Assembly (NCBI GenBank): GCA_965116435.1
Contig: OZ220686.1
Coordinates: 2,170,001 to 2,234,000, forward strand
DNA from: VXPQ01 sp965116435
GTDB taxonomy: Bacteria; Bacteroidota; Rhodothermia; Rhodothermales; VXPQ01
Direction of reading: 5' to 3'
Length of the DNA stretch: 64,000 nucleotides
Part shown: positions 26,837-35,868 of the stretch, in pieces
Numbering within the stretch: the first letter of the stretch is position 1
Layout: each line of letters begins with the position of its first letter
The notes under the pieces: generated by a model
What the model saw: only the letters and a program-made list of their open reading frames with translations
Told to the model about the DNA's origin: nothing
Databases searched by the model: none
Position numbers and translations under genes: made by a program

Positions 26837-28504
26837 CTATCCGCGTAGCGCCTGACGCCATATTTCGAATGTCAGCCACCAGTCCAGGTGCGAAGCCTGG
26901 CGCAGGTCGCCACGATAGTATGCTTCGGCAAGCGCCCGCACCGCCCCGGGGTCGTAGGGCGCATAGTTTTGTACCTCGGCGCTGGCCGTCAGGTCCAGAA
27001 TGTATGGTTTCAATGCGTTCAGAAACTGGTGCGGCCGGGGGTCGCTGTACGCCCGTCCGAAACGCTTTTTGAGGGTCGATACGGCATAGGCGCCGTACGT
27101 GCCCAATCCATAGGGATAGGTGACCGTTCCCTTGACCAGCGGATGCCTTGCCAGCGACGCGCGACGATGCTTTATGAGTCGGCGGAAAAGTTTTCCGTTG
27201 CGACGTTGCGCCAACGGCACTTGAAACAGCGCATGTAATACCGAAGGTTGCGCAAAAGGCATATAACACGCCGCTTGTCCGTCCAGGTAATTTTGCTCCA
27301 GCCCAAAGAAATTCGGCAGTCGCGTGCGTACGCCCAGAAGATCGACCGCATTTTCGGGGTCCATTGCGTGTGGAAGCGCATCCCACTGCGCCGCAATCTG
27401 CGTCCGTGCGCCGTCGTGCATGATGTGCGCAATTTCCGGCGAAAAAATATGCGCTCGCCCAACCGACAGCTGTTGCATGATGCGCGACGAAGGCCCTCGA
27501 AATGCCCGCCTCGCCAGCAAGCGATTCATGAATTGCCGCCGCGCCACTTCTCCAAAACCGCCGTCGATCACGCCCAGCCCCATGGCGTGCAGCCGGCCAT
27601 AATAATCAAGGCTTGCTACAGACGAAGCCGGCGCAATGACTTGCGTATGCGCGATGCGTTTGCGGAGGAGCGCAAGACATTCGTCCGCTGTTGGAACGGG
27701 GGTCGAGAAAACATGGTGGCGCAGTGTTTCGCTACGGGCAATGCGCCCCGAAATATCCACATCGGGGTGGTCCGACGGCCCCCAGACGTGTGTGGAGGCG
27801 GGGGTATGCAGCGCCAGAAGCAACCGCGAATCCAGCCCCCCGGACAGGCCCAGGCTCCACGCCACCGGACTTTTCCAGCGCATCGTCCGGGAGAGGGCGT
27901 CGGCGAAGGCGTCCCCATCGGGGTCGGTGGGATGGATTTCGCTTTCCCAGGGCTGTTCCGTCACCCGAAGTTGTCCGCGCTCCATGACCGCATGACCGCC
28001 CGGGCCGAGGCGCAGGACGTTGTGCGCCTGGCTTTCCGTGGTGAGTTGGTTGGCCAGAAGCCAGTGCGCCCCGAACGCCGCAAAGTCGATGTCCAGCCCG
28101 CCGACGATGTTCGCCAGCCAGTCCAGGCGCGTGCAGAACAGCGTGCCGCCCTGCCATGCTTTCAGATATGCGGTGCGCACGCCCAGCGGGTCCGTGAAAA
28201 GCTCCGCGCAGCCCGAACGCCAACGGAACGCTACGAAGTGGCCGTCCAGGTCCTGCAGGCGAGGATCCGGGGGATTCAGTCGCTCGGCCCAGTTTTCGCA
28301 TGTCAGTACGGTTTCTGCCTGCACCGCCAGTCCCGTGACCAGAAAGGAGCCGCCGCCCGGCAGCGCCCCGCCCGCGCAGGTTAGTTCCAATCCGCCCGTC
28401 TGGGCGTATATCCCGGGTTCCTGTACGCCGTGTCGCGGGGCGTCGTGCGCCTCGGGTATATCGGCGTCCGGCGCAGGACCAACCCATCCAATCAGCCAGC
28501 TCAT
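26837..28504 (-). CDS. Asparagine synthetase-like protein without the glutaminase nucleophile
   Basis: A 555-residue protein of the AsnB superfamily. The synthetase half (about residues 210-555) has the PP-loop SLGLSGGLDSRLLLAL for ATP-dependent adenylation. The N-terminal half keeps the Ntn-like fold pattern (VFAFRWRSG-like strands, DPLGVRTAYL) but starts MSWLIGWVG with no Cys at position 2, so it cannot hydrolyse glutamine. Enzymes of this shape amidate or cyclise peptides, as in lasso-peptide cyclases, or modify glycans; here neither a precursor peptide nor a leader protease is visible. The neighbouring lipoprotein may be a partner. The exact reaction is unknown. Confidence 0.75.
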   Translation of the reverse strand: MSWLIGWVGPAPDADIPEAHDAPRHGVQEPGIYAQTGGLELTCAGGALPGGGSFLVTGLAVQAETVLTCENWAERLNPPDPRLQDLDGHFVAFRWRSGCAELFTDPLGVRTAYLKAWQGGTLFCTRLDWLANIVGGLDIDFAAFGAHWLLANQLTTESQAHNVLRLGPGGHAVMERGQLRVTEQPWESEIHPTDPDGDAFADALSRTMRWKSPVAWSLGLSGGLDSRLLLALHTPASTHVWGPSDHPDVDISGRIARSETLRHHVFSTPVPTADECLALLRKRIAHTQVIAPASSVASLDYYGRLHAMGLGVIDGGFGEVARRQFMNRLLARRAFRGPSSRIMQQLSVGRAHIFSPEIAHIMHDGARTQIAAQWDALPHAMDPENAVDLLGVRTRLPNFFGLEQNYLDGQAACYMPFAQPSVLHALFQVPLAQRRNGKLFRRLIKHRRASLARHPLVKGTVTYPYGLGTYGAYAVSTLKKRFGRAYSDPRPHQFLNALKPYILDLTASAEVQNYAPYDPGAVRALAEAYYRGDLRQASHLDWWLTFEIWRQALRG

Positions 28505-28640
28505 GACGATGGACCGTTTCGTTCATGATTCCGCGTCGAGGCGCTGGCGTGGCGACCGGGCGCAAATCCGACCGGGGCGGGCACATCGGCTGCAAGATGC
28601 GTACGGGGCACGATTCGGTACATAATCCGAATGCACCCCA

Positions 28641-28682
28641 AGCGCTCTTGGCGCTCCGAGTGTTCCGAGCACCAAGAGCGCT
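28641..28682 (-). terminator. Hairpin downstream of the helicase gene
   Basis: Perfect 11-bp arms AGCGCTCTTGG / CCAAGAGCGCT (28641-28651, 28672-28682) around a 20-base loop, 28 bp after the helicase stop. There is no T-run, so intrinsic termination is uncertain. Confidence 0.45.
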
Positions 28683-28709
28683 CCGCGGTGCTATGTCCAG
28701 TCGGGCTGG

Positions 28710-31700
28710 TCACGTCTTTCTGTTTGGCTTTCTGTTCGTTTTTCTTGAGGCAGGGTACGTTTCGCCGGGCAGGGTTATCGTGTGCAGGTCTATGTTGCGG
28801 CCCTGGAATTCCGATTTCAGACCCAAGTGCGCAAGTCCCTCGTTGATGAACCAGTCCATTTCGTCGGGTTCGGTGGAACGTTGGTGGAGGGGAATGGGCA
28901 GGGCCTTTTGCAGATCCCGCATATGTTCGTTCGACCAAATCCGTTGGTCCAGCGCCACGAACACGCCCTTGTCTGTTTCCTTGCGAATCAGGCGTCCAAA
29001 TCCTTGTCGTAATTTCAGTTTGGAGGCGGGATGATAATACTCGTTCCAAAAATCCCTGCCCATGATTTTCAGCCGATGTTTCATGATAGACTTGCCAAGG
29101 CTTGGGTTGGGCAATCGCACCACGATTACTTGCGAAAGGGTGCGGTCTGGAAAATCTACGCCAGTCCAGAAGCGGTCCACGCCAAAGAGCACGCTTTGCT
29201 CCGTGGCTCGGAACGCATTGATTTCGGCAAGACTGCTTCCGTTCTGTAACAAAGGTTCGATGCCGTGCTGTTCCAGGATGGGCCGCACTTGCCCGAAAAT
29301 ATCGTTCATCTCCGCGGTGCTGGTGAACAGAACCAGCGTGCGCCCATTCATGGCCACGGTGAGGCGCGCGATGGCGCCCGCAATCTGGCACTGCCAACGG
29401 ATTTTCGTTTCCCGGGGAGCACGGTAATCATAGGCTGGGATTGACGTAGTGACAACCCCCCGTACATTCTCCGTATACCTGAAAGGCGATGCAATACGCT
29501 TCTGTGCCTCATCTCCAAACTCCGCTCCCAGCTCGGTAGAAAACAAATCGAGTGAATCGTCTACAAACAAGGTGGCCGACGTGAACATCGTCGTTGCATA
29601 CGGCTCGCAGCAGGTTTTTAGAACTATTTCGGAAATGTCGTACGGAATTTTTTCCAAGGCCCACTTCGCGTATCTATATTTACCGTATTCAAAAGAGCAA
29701 ATATGCACGTATTCGCTCGACGGATAATCGTTTTTTATACTCTGGGACTTTTCTGCTAATTCCTTAGCATACTGCCTATACTTTAGTATACGTTTTTTTT
29801 CTTGTTTTTGTTGCATATTATCTGATTTTTCATATATTCCAAGATTTGACAAATTATCCCAATATTCAGCAATTTTTATGCAATGTTCAGTCAGTGAAGC
29901 AATGTTTTCTTGTATATGTTGGATGGCCACAGGTCCCACATCACCCCAACGTTTTTCGTCGGAATTGTAATTTTTTTTGAATGCAGTGCTGTTTCCAAGA
30001 ATATTTTCAATAGCATTCGAACAATGTTCTACAGCCTCGCAAGACACAAGGATACGTGAAATATCTTTTATTGCACCTTCGAGGTCCTTCTGTGTATCTT
30101 GATCAGGTTTTTTAGCGCCCTTCCGTTTTAATTGTTTCGAAAAACGATCTTGCAAAATTTCGGCGAATCCGCGGCGCTTTTCGGATCCCTGAATGCGTTG
30201 CAGGAAAAAGCGATGAATATCGTACCGGGAAAGCCGGACGGCGGCCGCGCTACGTAGGTTGTCCGGGAATTGGTCCGCCTCGTCGATCAGGCACGTATGT
30301 CCAAGCGCCTGTATCTGGCTATCCATCAGGGGCAGTTTATAGTGATTCGTGACTACGACATCCGCCTCTTGCGCTTTTTGCAAATGCCGGGGGTAGATGC
30401 AGCCTGCGCCCATGCGGCACAGGTCGCGCGTACAGGCTACGTCTGCCTTCGTTTCGTCCAGGAAATCTTTCAGATCGGGGAAACGGGATCGGAAAGATGT
30501 CCAGGATATGTTCTCCGTTTCGCCCCTGTTGCGTATCACCGTCAGGAATAAAAACAACCAGGCAAGCCGTTTCCGGATTCGCTCGTCCTGCGATATGTTT
30601 TCAATGAGTGTTGGCTCGTCTTTTGGTCGGTAATGTTCCGCAAAGAGATCCACCAAGGCGGTTATGCAGAGAAAGTTGCCTTTGCCTTTGAGCGTTGCTG
30701 CCTTGACATCCTGATAGAGCGATCCGGTTTGGGCAAGGCGCGGCCATTCCTTGTCCAGAAGATGGTCCTGCAAGTTTTTCGTGGCGGTAGCGATAATGAC
30801 CTTTCCGACCTCCGCATGCTCTGCATCCTTTGCGGTCTCTGATTCCTTCTCGGCGATCCCTTGTCGTTGCCGGATGCCTTCGCAGGCCGGTATCAGATAT
30901 CCCAATGTTTTGCCCGTGCCTGTTCCGGCCTCAATGGCGTACGTTCCCCCCTTGTTGATGGCTCCAACGCAGAAGCGGGCGAAATCCCGTTGTTCCTGTC
31001 GGGGCTGGAAGTGTTCTTTCTTGATCAACCAGTCGAAAAAATCGTCTACGCGCTTGGTGTTGACGACAGGCTTCGCCGTGCGAGGAGGGTTTTTCGAGTC
31101 GATTCGTTTCCCGGTTGGTACGGATTCAAGGCCCTGCGTTGCTTCTTCGCTCAGCAATGTGGTCCATTGCCGGGTCAGCCAATTTTTTTGTTTGCGCGCA
31201 TCGCCTTTGACCTCGGCGTCTTTCGGGAAGTCCGCATCCTGGATTTCCCGGGGCGCTGTGTCTCCATAGGGTTTGGCGAACAGGGAGTCCTTATTCCACC
31301 GGATTCGATGCGCCATGCCTGCCACCTGAAACAAGGCATAGAAATCCTGAAACGCAGCGGCGTTCTTTGGGCCTACTGCTCTGTGAAGCAAGGTATACAC
31401 GAGATGTTTTCCCGAATGTGCTTGCGATTCGGCGCGAATCTGGTCCAGAATATTCTTCAGGACCCCGCCGGCGGGCAATGCTCCGGTGAGGCTGCGTACG
31501 AGCAGCGGCAATCGGGGATCGTTTGTGCGCCATTCGGTCTCCGGGACGAATCGTTGGATCAGGGCTTCGTCCCCTGGAATGTCTTGATCCGGCAGAAAGA
31601 ACTGCGCCATTTCAAACAAATCGACCAGAACGGGGCGCGTAGATTTGGCGCCGAGGATATGCTTCGCAAACCATTGTTTCTGGTTCTCCCGATCATATAC

Positions 31701-31973
31701 AAAAAGCACATCCAGATTGGCGAAAAAGGAAACGATTTCCGGTTTTGCTTCCTCCCAGGAAGGTTTGTCCGCCAGAATTTTTTCGCTGATTCGGCTCTGA
31801 TCGTAGAGACGTCGCGTAAGGGGGCTTCCGGGGTTCACAATCCAATCCTTTTCCTCCGGCGCGCTGTCCGCCGAATACCGCATCCCCGAGATATGAAAAA
31901 TCTCGCCGTGCCCGGGTCGGTTGCCCGTAGCGAACAGATGTCCTACGCCGATTTTCAGAACCTTTTTCGGCAA
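28710..31973 (-). CDS. DinG/XPD-like superfamily 2 helicase with degenerate exonuclease domain
   Basis: A 1087-residue protein. The N-terminal part (1-125) follows the layout of DnaQ-type 3'-5' exonuclease domains (WIVNPGSPL, KPSWEEAKPEIVSFF, then VLVDLFEMAQFFLP) but lacks the catalytic DxE and the HxxFD, so it is probably inactive. The helicase part has Walker A AGTGTGKTLGY, cysteines around ACTRDLCRMGAGC suiting an XPD-type 4Fe-4S cluster, a DEAD-type box DEADQ, and motif VI RQGFGRLIRKETDKG. Role: DNA unwinding in repair or R-loop/G4 removal, by family. The start is TTG at 31973, supported by the exonuclease alignment. The middle (about 29500-30150) is markedly AT-rich. Confidence 0.82.
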   Translation of the reverse strand: MPKKVLKIGVGHLFATGNRPGHGEIFHISGMRYSADSAPEEKDWIVNPGSPLTRRLYDQSRISEKILADKPSWEEAKPEIVSFFANLDVLFVYDRENQKQWFAKHILGAKSTRPVLVDLFEMAQFFLPDQDIPGDEALIQRFVPETEWRTNDPRLPLLVRSLTGALPAGGVLKNILDQIRAESQAHSGKHLVYTLLHRAVGPKNAAAFQDFYALFQVAGMAHRIRWNKDSLFAKPYGDTAPREIQDADFPKDAEVKGDARKQKNWLTRQWTTLLSEEATQGLESVPTGKRIDSKNPPRTAKPVVNTKRVDDFFDWLIKKEHFQPRQEQRDFARFCVGAINKGGTYAIEAGTGTGKTLGYLIPACEGIRQRQGIAEKESETAKDAEHAEVGKVIIATATKNLQDHLLDKEWPRLAQTGSLYQDVKAATLKGKGNFLCITALVDLFAEHYRPKDEPTLIENISQDERIRKRLAWLFLFLTVIRNRGETENISWTSFRSRFPDLKDFLDETKADVACTRDLCRMGAGCIYPRHLQKAQEADVVVTNHYKLPLMDSQIQALGHTCLIDEADQFPDNLRSAAAVRLSRYDIHRFFLQRIQGSEKRRGFAEILQDRFSKQLKRKGAKKPDQDTQKDLEGAIKDISRILVSCEAVEHCSNAIENILGNSTAFKKNYNSDEKRWGDVGPVAIQHIQENIASLTEHCIKIAEYWDNLSNLGIYEKSDNMQQKQEKKRILKYRQYAKELAEKSQSIKNDYPSSEYVHICSFEYGKYRYAKWALEKIPYDISEIVLKTCCEPYATTMFTSATLFVDDSLDLFSTELGAEFGDEAQKRIASPFRYTENVRGVVTTSIPAYDYRAPRETKIRWQCQIAGAIARLTVAMNGRTLVLFTSTAEMNDIFGQVRPILEQHGIEPLLQNGSSLAEINAFRATEQSVLFGVDRFWTGVDFPDRTLSQVIVVRLPNPSLGKSIMKHRLKIMGRDFWNEYYHPASKLKLRQGFGRLIRKETDKGVFVALDQRIWSNEHMRDLQKALPIPLHQRSTEPDEMDWFINEGLAHLGLKSEFQGRNIDLHTITLPGETYPASRKTNRKPNRKT

Positions 31974-32118
31974 TGTCGTGCTTACGTATGCATAGGGCTA
32001 TCGCGAGGGGTGTGCGGCCGGCAAGGCCCTGCGGAATTTCCTCGGCGGAGAATCGCACGGAGTCTATCCGTAAATATAACCGTATTTGTATTTCTGGCAA
32101 ATCGCAGCCACCCTTCCT

Positions 32119-33528
32119 TCAATACGCATTTTTGTGCACGAAACCCGACCAGAGCGTCATGATCATGATTTTGGCGTCCAGGCGGAGGGACCAGTTTCGG
32201 ATATAGTAGAGGTCGTATTCGATGCGCTTTTCAATAGACGTGTCGCCTCGCCAGCCGTTGACCTGCGCCCAGCCCGTAATGCCCGCCTTGACCTTGTGCC
32301 GCAGCATGTAGCGGGGTACGCGCCCCCGAAATTGCTCAATGAACACCGGACGTTCGGGCCGCGGCCCCACGACGGACATATCCCCCTTGAGCACATTGAT
32401 GAATTGCGGCAATTCGTCCAGCGAGGTGCGTCGCATGAATGCGCCCAGCCGAGTGGCCCGTTTTTCGCCCGCCTGCGCCCATACGGCGCCGGTAGCGGCT
32501 TCGGCGTCCACGGGCATGGACCGGAATTTCAGCATGTCGAACGTGCGTCCGTTCAGCCCCATCCGGTTTTGCCTGTAAAACACCGGGCCGGGCGAGGACA
32601 ACTTCACCCCGATGGCGAGCAATACCATAAGCGGGGACAGAAGCACAAGCGCCGCCGCTGCGAAACCCACATCCACAATGCGTTTCGTGATGCGCGCAAA
32701 TTCCAGCGGCGCCTCGTCGATCAGGTGGATAATGGGCAACCCTTCCACACTGGTGACCCGGCTATTCACGATGTCAAAGTGAAACAGGTCCGGGACAAGG
32801 CAGACGTGCGCCAGCCGGGTGGACAGTTCGTTGACGAGGGGCTCGATGCGATGCAGCACGGTGAGGGGGAGGGCGATATAGACATAATCTATGGGCCGAT
32901 TTTCCTGCTGAAAACGATCCACGACCGCCACGGCCTCCGAGACGCCGCCCAGTACGTCCGCCTGATCTTTTTTGTGGTCGTCCAGGAAGCCCGCAATCTG
33001 GAACCCGATCCAGGGATACTTCCGCAAGGCTTCTTCCAGTTTGCGCCCGGCGTCGCCCGCGCCCAGAATAAGGACGCGCCGCAGGTACCTTCCCCGCTTC
33101 CGGGCGCGCCGGAGCAGCATATACAGGGCGAGGCGGGCGAACACCATCAACGTCGGGGTCGCGACGCCGAACAGCATCATATGCATCCGCGAGAAATACA
33201 ACTCGCGGTAGAAGGAGAGCGAGGCCGTGACCACGATCAGCCCCATGATGACCGCTTTGCCCACGCTGAACGCGAGATGCGTCATGCGTTGCAGGCGGTC
33301 CGGGACGTACAGGCCGGAAAACCAGAACGCCGCCATGGACACGATGAGCACCCACGGCAGAAAAGCGAGGTACCGGGACAGGGGAAGCCACTCGGGCGGG
33401 GGCATGAACCCGATGCGGGAGAGCGCTTCGAAACGAATGAGCCAAGCGAGAATCCACCCGATGACGATCAGGCCCAGATCGACGGCGAACAGGATGCGCT
33501 GAAACAGCCGGCTTTGCTCTTGCAACAT
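32119..33528 (-). CDS. Polyprenyl-phosphate hexose-1-phosphate transferase (WcaJ type)
   Basis: Starts exopolysaccharide repeat units by moving a sugar phosphate onto undecaprenyl phosphate. 469 residues. Four membrane helices lie in the first 140 residues, followed by a nucleotide/CoA-binding-like domain (VLILGAGDAGRKLEEAL). A fifth membrane segment precedes the catalytic domain with SPGPVFYRQNRMG, MLKFRSMPVDAEA, RRTSLDELPQFINVL and GDMSVVGPRPERP, and it ends GWAQVNGWRGDTSIEKRIEYDLYYI. All catalytic motifs are intact. A second, incomplete relative is fused to the glycosyltransferase at 36853-39027. Other polymer genes such as flippase or polymerase are not seen in the window. Confidence 0.92.
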   Translation of the reverse strand: MLQEQSRLFQRILFAVDLGLIVIGWILAWLIRFEALSRIGFMPPPEWLPLSRYLAFLPWVLIVSMAAFWFSGLYVPDRLQRMTHLAFSVGKAVIMGLIVVTASLSFYRELYFSRMHMMLFGVATPTLMVFARLALYMLLRRARKRGRYLRRVLILGAGDAGRKLEEALRKYPWIGFQIAGFLDDHKKDQADVLGGVSEAVAVVDRFQQENRPIDYVYIALPLTVLHRIEPLVNELSTRLAHVCLVPDLFHFDIVNSRVTSVEGLPIIHLIDEAPLEFARITKRIVDVGFAAAALVLLSPLMVLLAIGVKLSSPGPVFYRQNRMGLNGRTFDMLKFRSMPVDAEAATGAVWAQAGEKRATRLGAFMRRTSLDELPQFINVLKGDMSVVGPRPERPVFIEQFRGRVPRYMLRHKVKAGITGWAQVNGWRGDTSIEKRIEYDLYYIRNWSLRLDAKIMIMTLWSGFVHKNAY

Positions 33529-33860
33529 ATATACGCTGCGTCGTTACGTTGTAGATGCTTTTGCCGTAGCGCTATCGCATGCAAGGGAGGTCTGAAGGTT
33601 GGGAGAGCGGAAGGGGCGGGCGTCGCCGCTGGTTCATGTTTCTTTCTCAAATGGTTCTTTCGGGGAAATGTTTCGGTTTCCGGCGAGCATAGTTGCAAAA
33701 ATACGCTGAATGAAGGGCGCTTCCATGCCTCCCGAAGGGCGCCTCACGACTCCGACGCCGCAAAACGCCGTGTTTTTTGATGATTTTACCGATGGAATTA
33801 TCGCAAACGCTACGTGCATACGCAAAGCGCTGATTGCAGTGGATTTGATCAGTGCATCCC
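33529..33860. other. Intergenic region without a gene
   Basis: 332 bp between the transferase and the sugar kinase, both on the minus strand. No convincing gene or RNA. It should hold the transferase promoter. Confidence 0.45.
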
Positions 33861-34823
33861 TCAGGTATTTCCGGCGGCGAGGCGGGCCAGCGCCAGCGAA
33901 CCGACCACGCCGGCGTTGTCCTCCAGCCCCGGGGGGACGATAAACGTTTCCGTATGGGTAATGATTTCCGGGCTTTGCAGGTAGTTGGCCAGGATGCGTT
34001 GTACGCGCCGCCGGATGCGCGGAAACAAATGCCGCTGATGCATGACGCCCCCGCCGAGGATAATCCGTTGCGGGGACAGGACGCACGTGATATTCGCCAG
34101 CGCCACGGAGAGGTAGTGCGTGGTATGGGTCCATATTTCGTGGTCGGGGGGCAGGCGATGCGGCGGACCGCCTGCCCGTGCGTGCAGCGCGGGGCCGGAC
34201 GCCATGCCTTCGAGGCAATCGCCGTGAAAGGGGCACACGCCCGCGAAATGGTCGCCTTCGGCGCGGGGCAACTTCATGTGTCCCATTTCCGGGTGCAGCA
34301 AGCCATGGATGCGTTCGCCGCCGACAAGCGCGCCGCCGCCTACGCCGGTGCCGATGCTCAGGTAGACGAACGTATGCAAGCCCTGCGCGGCGCCCAGCGC
34401 GCCCTCTCCAAGCGCGGCGGCGTTCGTATCCGTGTCGAATCCGACCGGTACGCCCAGCGCCCGACCAAGGCGTCCTGCAAAATCTGTGTGGCGCCATCCC
34501 GCCTTGGGCGTGGTGGTGATGTAGCCCCAGGTGGGCGAGCCGGGACGGGGGTCTACCGGCCCGAAGGACCCGACGCCCACGGCGGTCAACGCGCCGTTTT
34601 CGGCCCGGGACCGAAAAAAGTCGATGGTCCGGGCGAGCGTTTCGGCGGGCGTCGTGGTGGGAAATTCGATCCGTTCGAGCAGCGTCAGCGAAGCGTCTCC
34701 GACGCCGCACACGAATTTCGTGCCGCCGGCTTCGACGCCCCCGTATCGAACCGGGGCGTTTGGCGCCTGGGGCCGGGCAGCGTGTGCGGATCGGTCCATG
34801 CGAGGGTCCATACGATGATCCAT
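33861..34823 (-). CDS. ROK family sugar kinase, probable fructokinase
   Basis: Phosphorylates a hexose with ATP; cytoplasmic. 320 residues: phosphate-binding GGVEAGGTKFVCG, substrate/catalytic GFDTDTNAAALGE, IGTGVGGG, and the zinc site MGHMKLPR followed by CPFHGDCLEGMASGPAL. The last pattern (HGDCLEG-xASGPA) is typical of bacterial ROK fructokinases (EC 2.7.1.4), hence the specificity guess. Three in-frame ATGs (34823, 34811, 34799) arise from a short repeat encoding MDHR-MDPR-MDRS, so the exact start is uncertain. Downstream of nadC on the same strand by about 120 bp. Confidence 0.85.
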   Translation of the reverse strand: MDHRMDPRMDRSAHAARPQAPNAPVRYGGVEAGGTKFVCGVGDASLTLLERIEFPTTTPAETLARTIDFFRSRAENGALTAVGVGSFGPVDPRPGSPTWGYITTTPKAGWRHTDFAGRLGRALGVPVGFDTDTNAAALGEGALGAAQGLHTFVYLSIGTGVGGGALVGGERIHGLLHPEMGHMKLPRAEGDHFAGVCPFHGDCLEGMASGPALHARAGGPPHRLPPDHEIWTHTTHYLSVALANITCVLSPQRIILGGGVMHQRHLFPRIRRRVQRILANYLQSPEIITHTETFIVPPGLEDNAGVVGSLALARLAAGNT

Positions 34824-34947
34824 GCGATACGGTGCGTTACCATGTGGTTACATCCTGGTGCATCCTTGCGCATTGTTGTGCATTTTCATGACAATGTAGC
34901 GCAGAAGGATGCTGTTTGCGCCGCATAGCGGACGAAAACAGCCCCGG

Positions 34948-35868
34948 CTACGCGACGCGCAGGCGCAAGGAAATATCCAGCGCCTCGACGGAATGCGTCA
35001 GGGCGCCGCAGGAAATATACTGCACCCCCGTTTTTGCAATGAGCCGGACCGTGTCGAGGGTTACGTTGCCGGACGCCTCGGCGGGGATGCGTCCGCCCAG
35101 GAGCGCCATGGCTTCCCGGAGGCGGGATACGTCCGGTTCTCCGCTCGCCGAGAGGTCCACCATATTGTCCAGGAGGATGCGGTCGGCGCCGCCTGCGCGC
35201 AGCGTTTCCTGCACCTCGTCGAGGGTGCGGGTTTCGATCTCAATGGGGATCGACAGGGCGTGTTTCCGACGATGCCGCTCCGCCGCCCGAAGCGCTTGCG
35301 TCACCCCCCCGGCGGCGGCGATATGGTTGTCCTTGATGAGGAACATGTCGTCGAGGCCGAGGCGGTGGTTTGCGCCGCCGCCCAGCCGGACCGCCCATTT
35401 ATCCAGCCGCCGCAGGCCCGGCGCCGTTTTGCGCGTATCCATGATCTGTACGGAAAATTCCTCAACGGCCTGTACAAAGCGGCGCGTATGCGTGGCGACA
35501 CCGCTCATGCGCTGCATCAGGTTCAGGACAAGGCGTTCGGCCACGAGCAAGCCCTGCGCGGGTCCGTTCGCCTCCCCGAACGTGGCCCCCGCCCGGACGG
35601 ATTCGCCCTCTTCGTACGTCCAGGAGCACCGGATCCGGCTGTCCACCGCCGAGAAAACATATTCGGCCATGGTCAGGCCCGCCAGCACGCCGTCCGCCTT
35701 CGCCAGAAAGCATCCCTCGGCGTGCAGGGCGCCATCCACGACGGCTTCCGTGGTTACGTCTCCGGCGCCGACGTCCTCGGCGAGCGCGTCCCGGACAAAT
35801 CTTTGCAGCGCTTCCTCGGAGATGTACTCGGGCAGTGGGTTCATTGCGGACAGGCGTCGGTCATGCAT
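34948..35868 (-). CDS. nadC: Nicotinate-nucleotide pyrophosphorylase (carboxylating)
   Basis: Makes nicotinate mononucleotide from quinolinate and PRPP in de novo NAD synthesis. 306 residues with AEDVGAGDVTTEAV, LNLMQRMSGVATHTRRFV, the substrate-binding DTRKTAPGLRRLDKWAVRLGG, MFLIKDNHI, and the C-terminal barrel region ILLDNMV followed by EASGNVTLDTV. Complete and of normal length. The start at 35868 overlaps the accA stop; ATG 35844 is an alternative. Cotranscribed with accA. nadA and nadB are not in the window. Confidence 0.95.
   Translation of the reverse strand: MHDRRLSAMNPLPEYISEEALQRFVRDALAEDVGAGDVTTEAVVDGALHAEGCFLAKADGVLAGLTMAEYVFSAVDSRIRCSWTYEEGESVRAGATFGEANGPAQGLLVAERLVLNLMQRMSGVATHTRRFVQAVEEFSVQIMDTRKTAPGLRRLDKWAVRLGGGANHRLGLDDMFLIKDNHIAAAGGVTQALRAAERHRRKHALSIPIEIETRTLDEVQETLRAGGADRILLDNMVDLSASGEPDVSRLREAMALLGGRIPAEASGNVTLDTVRLIAKTGVQYISCGALTHSVEALDISLRLRVA

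Noticed and set aside
26837..28504. Lasso peptide biosynthesis cluster
   Set aside because: The cyclase-like enzyme has no precursor peptide, leader protease or recognition element nearby.
33710..33943. A small plus-strand reading frame before the sugar kinase
   Set aside because: It overlaps the kinase 3' end, becomes Arg/Pro-rich, and has no ribosome binding site.
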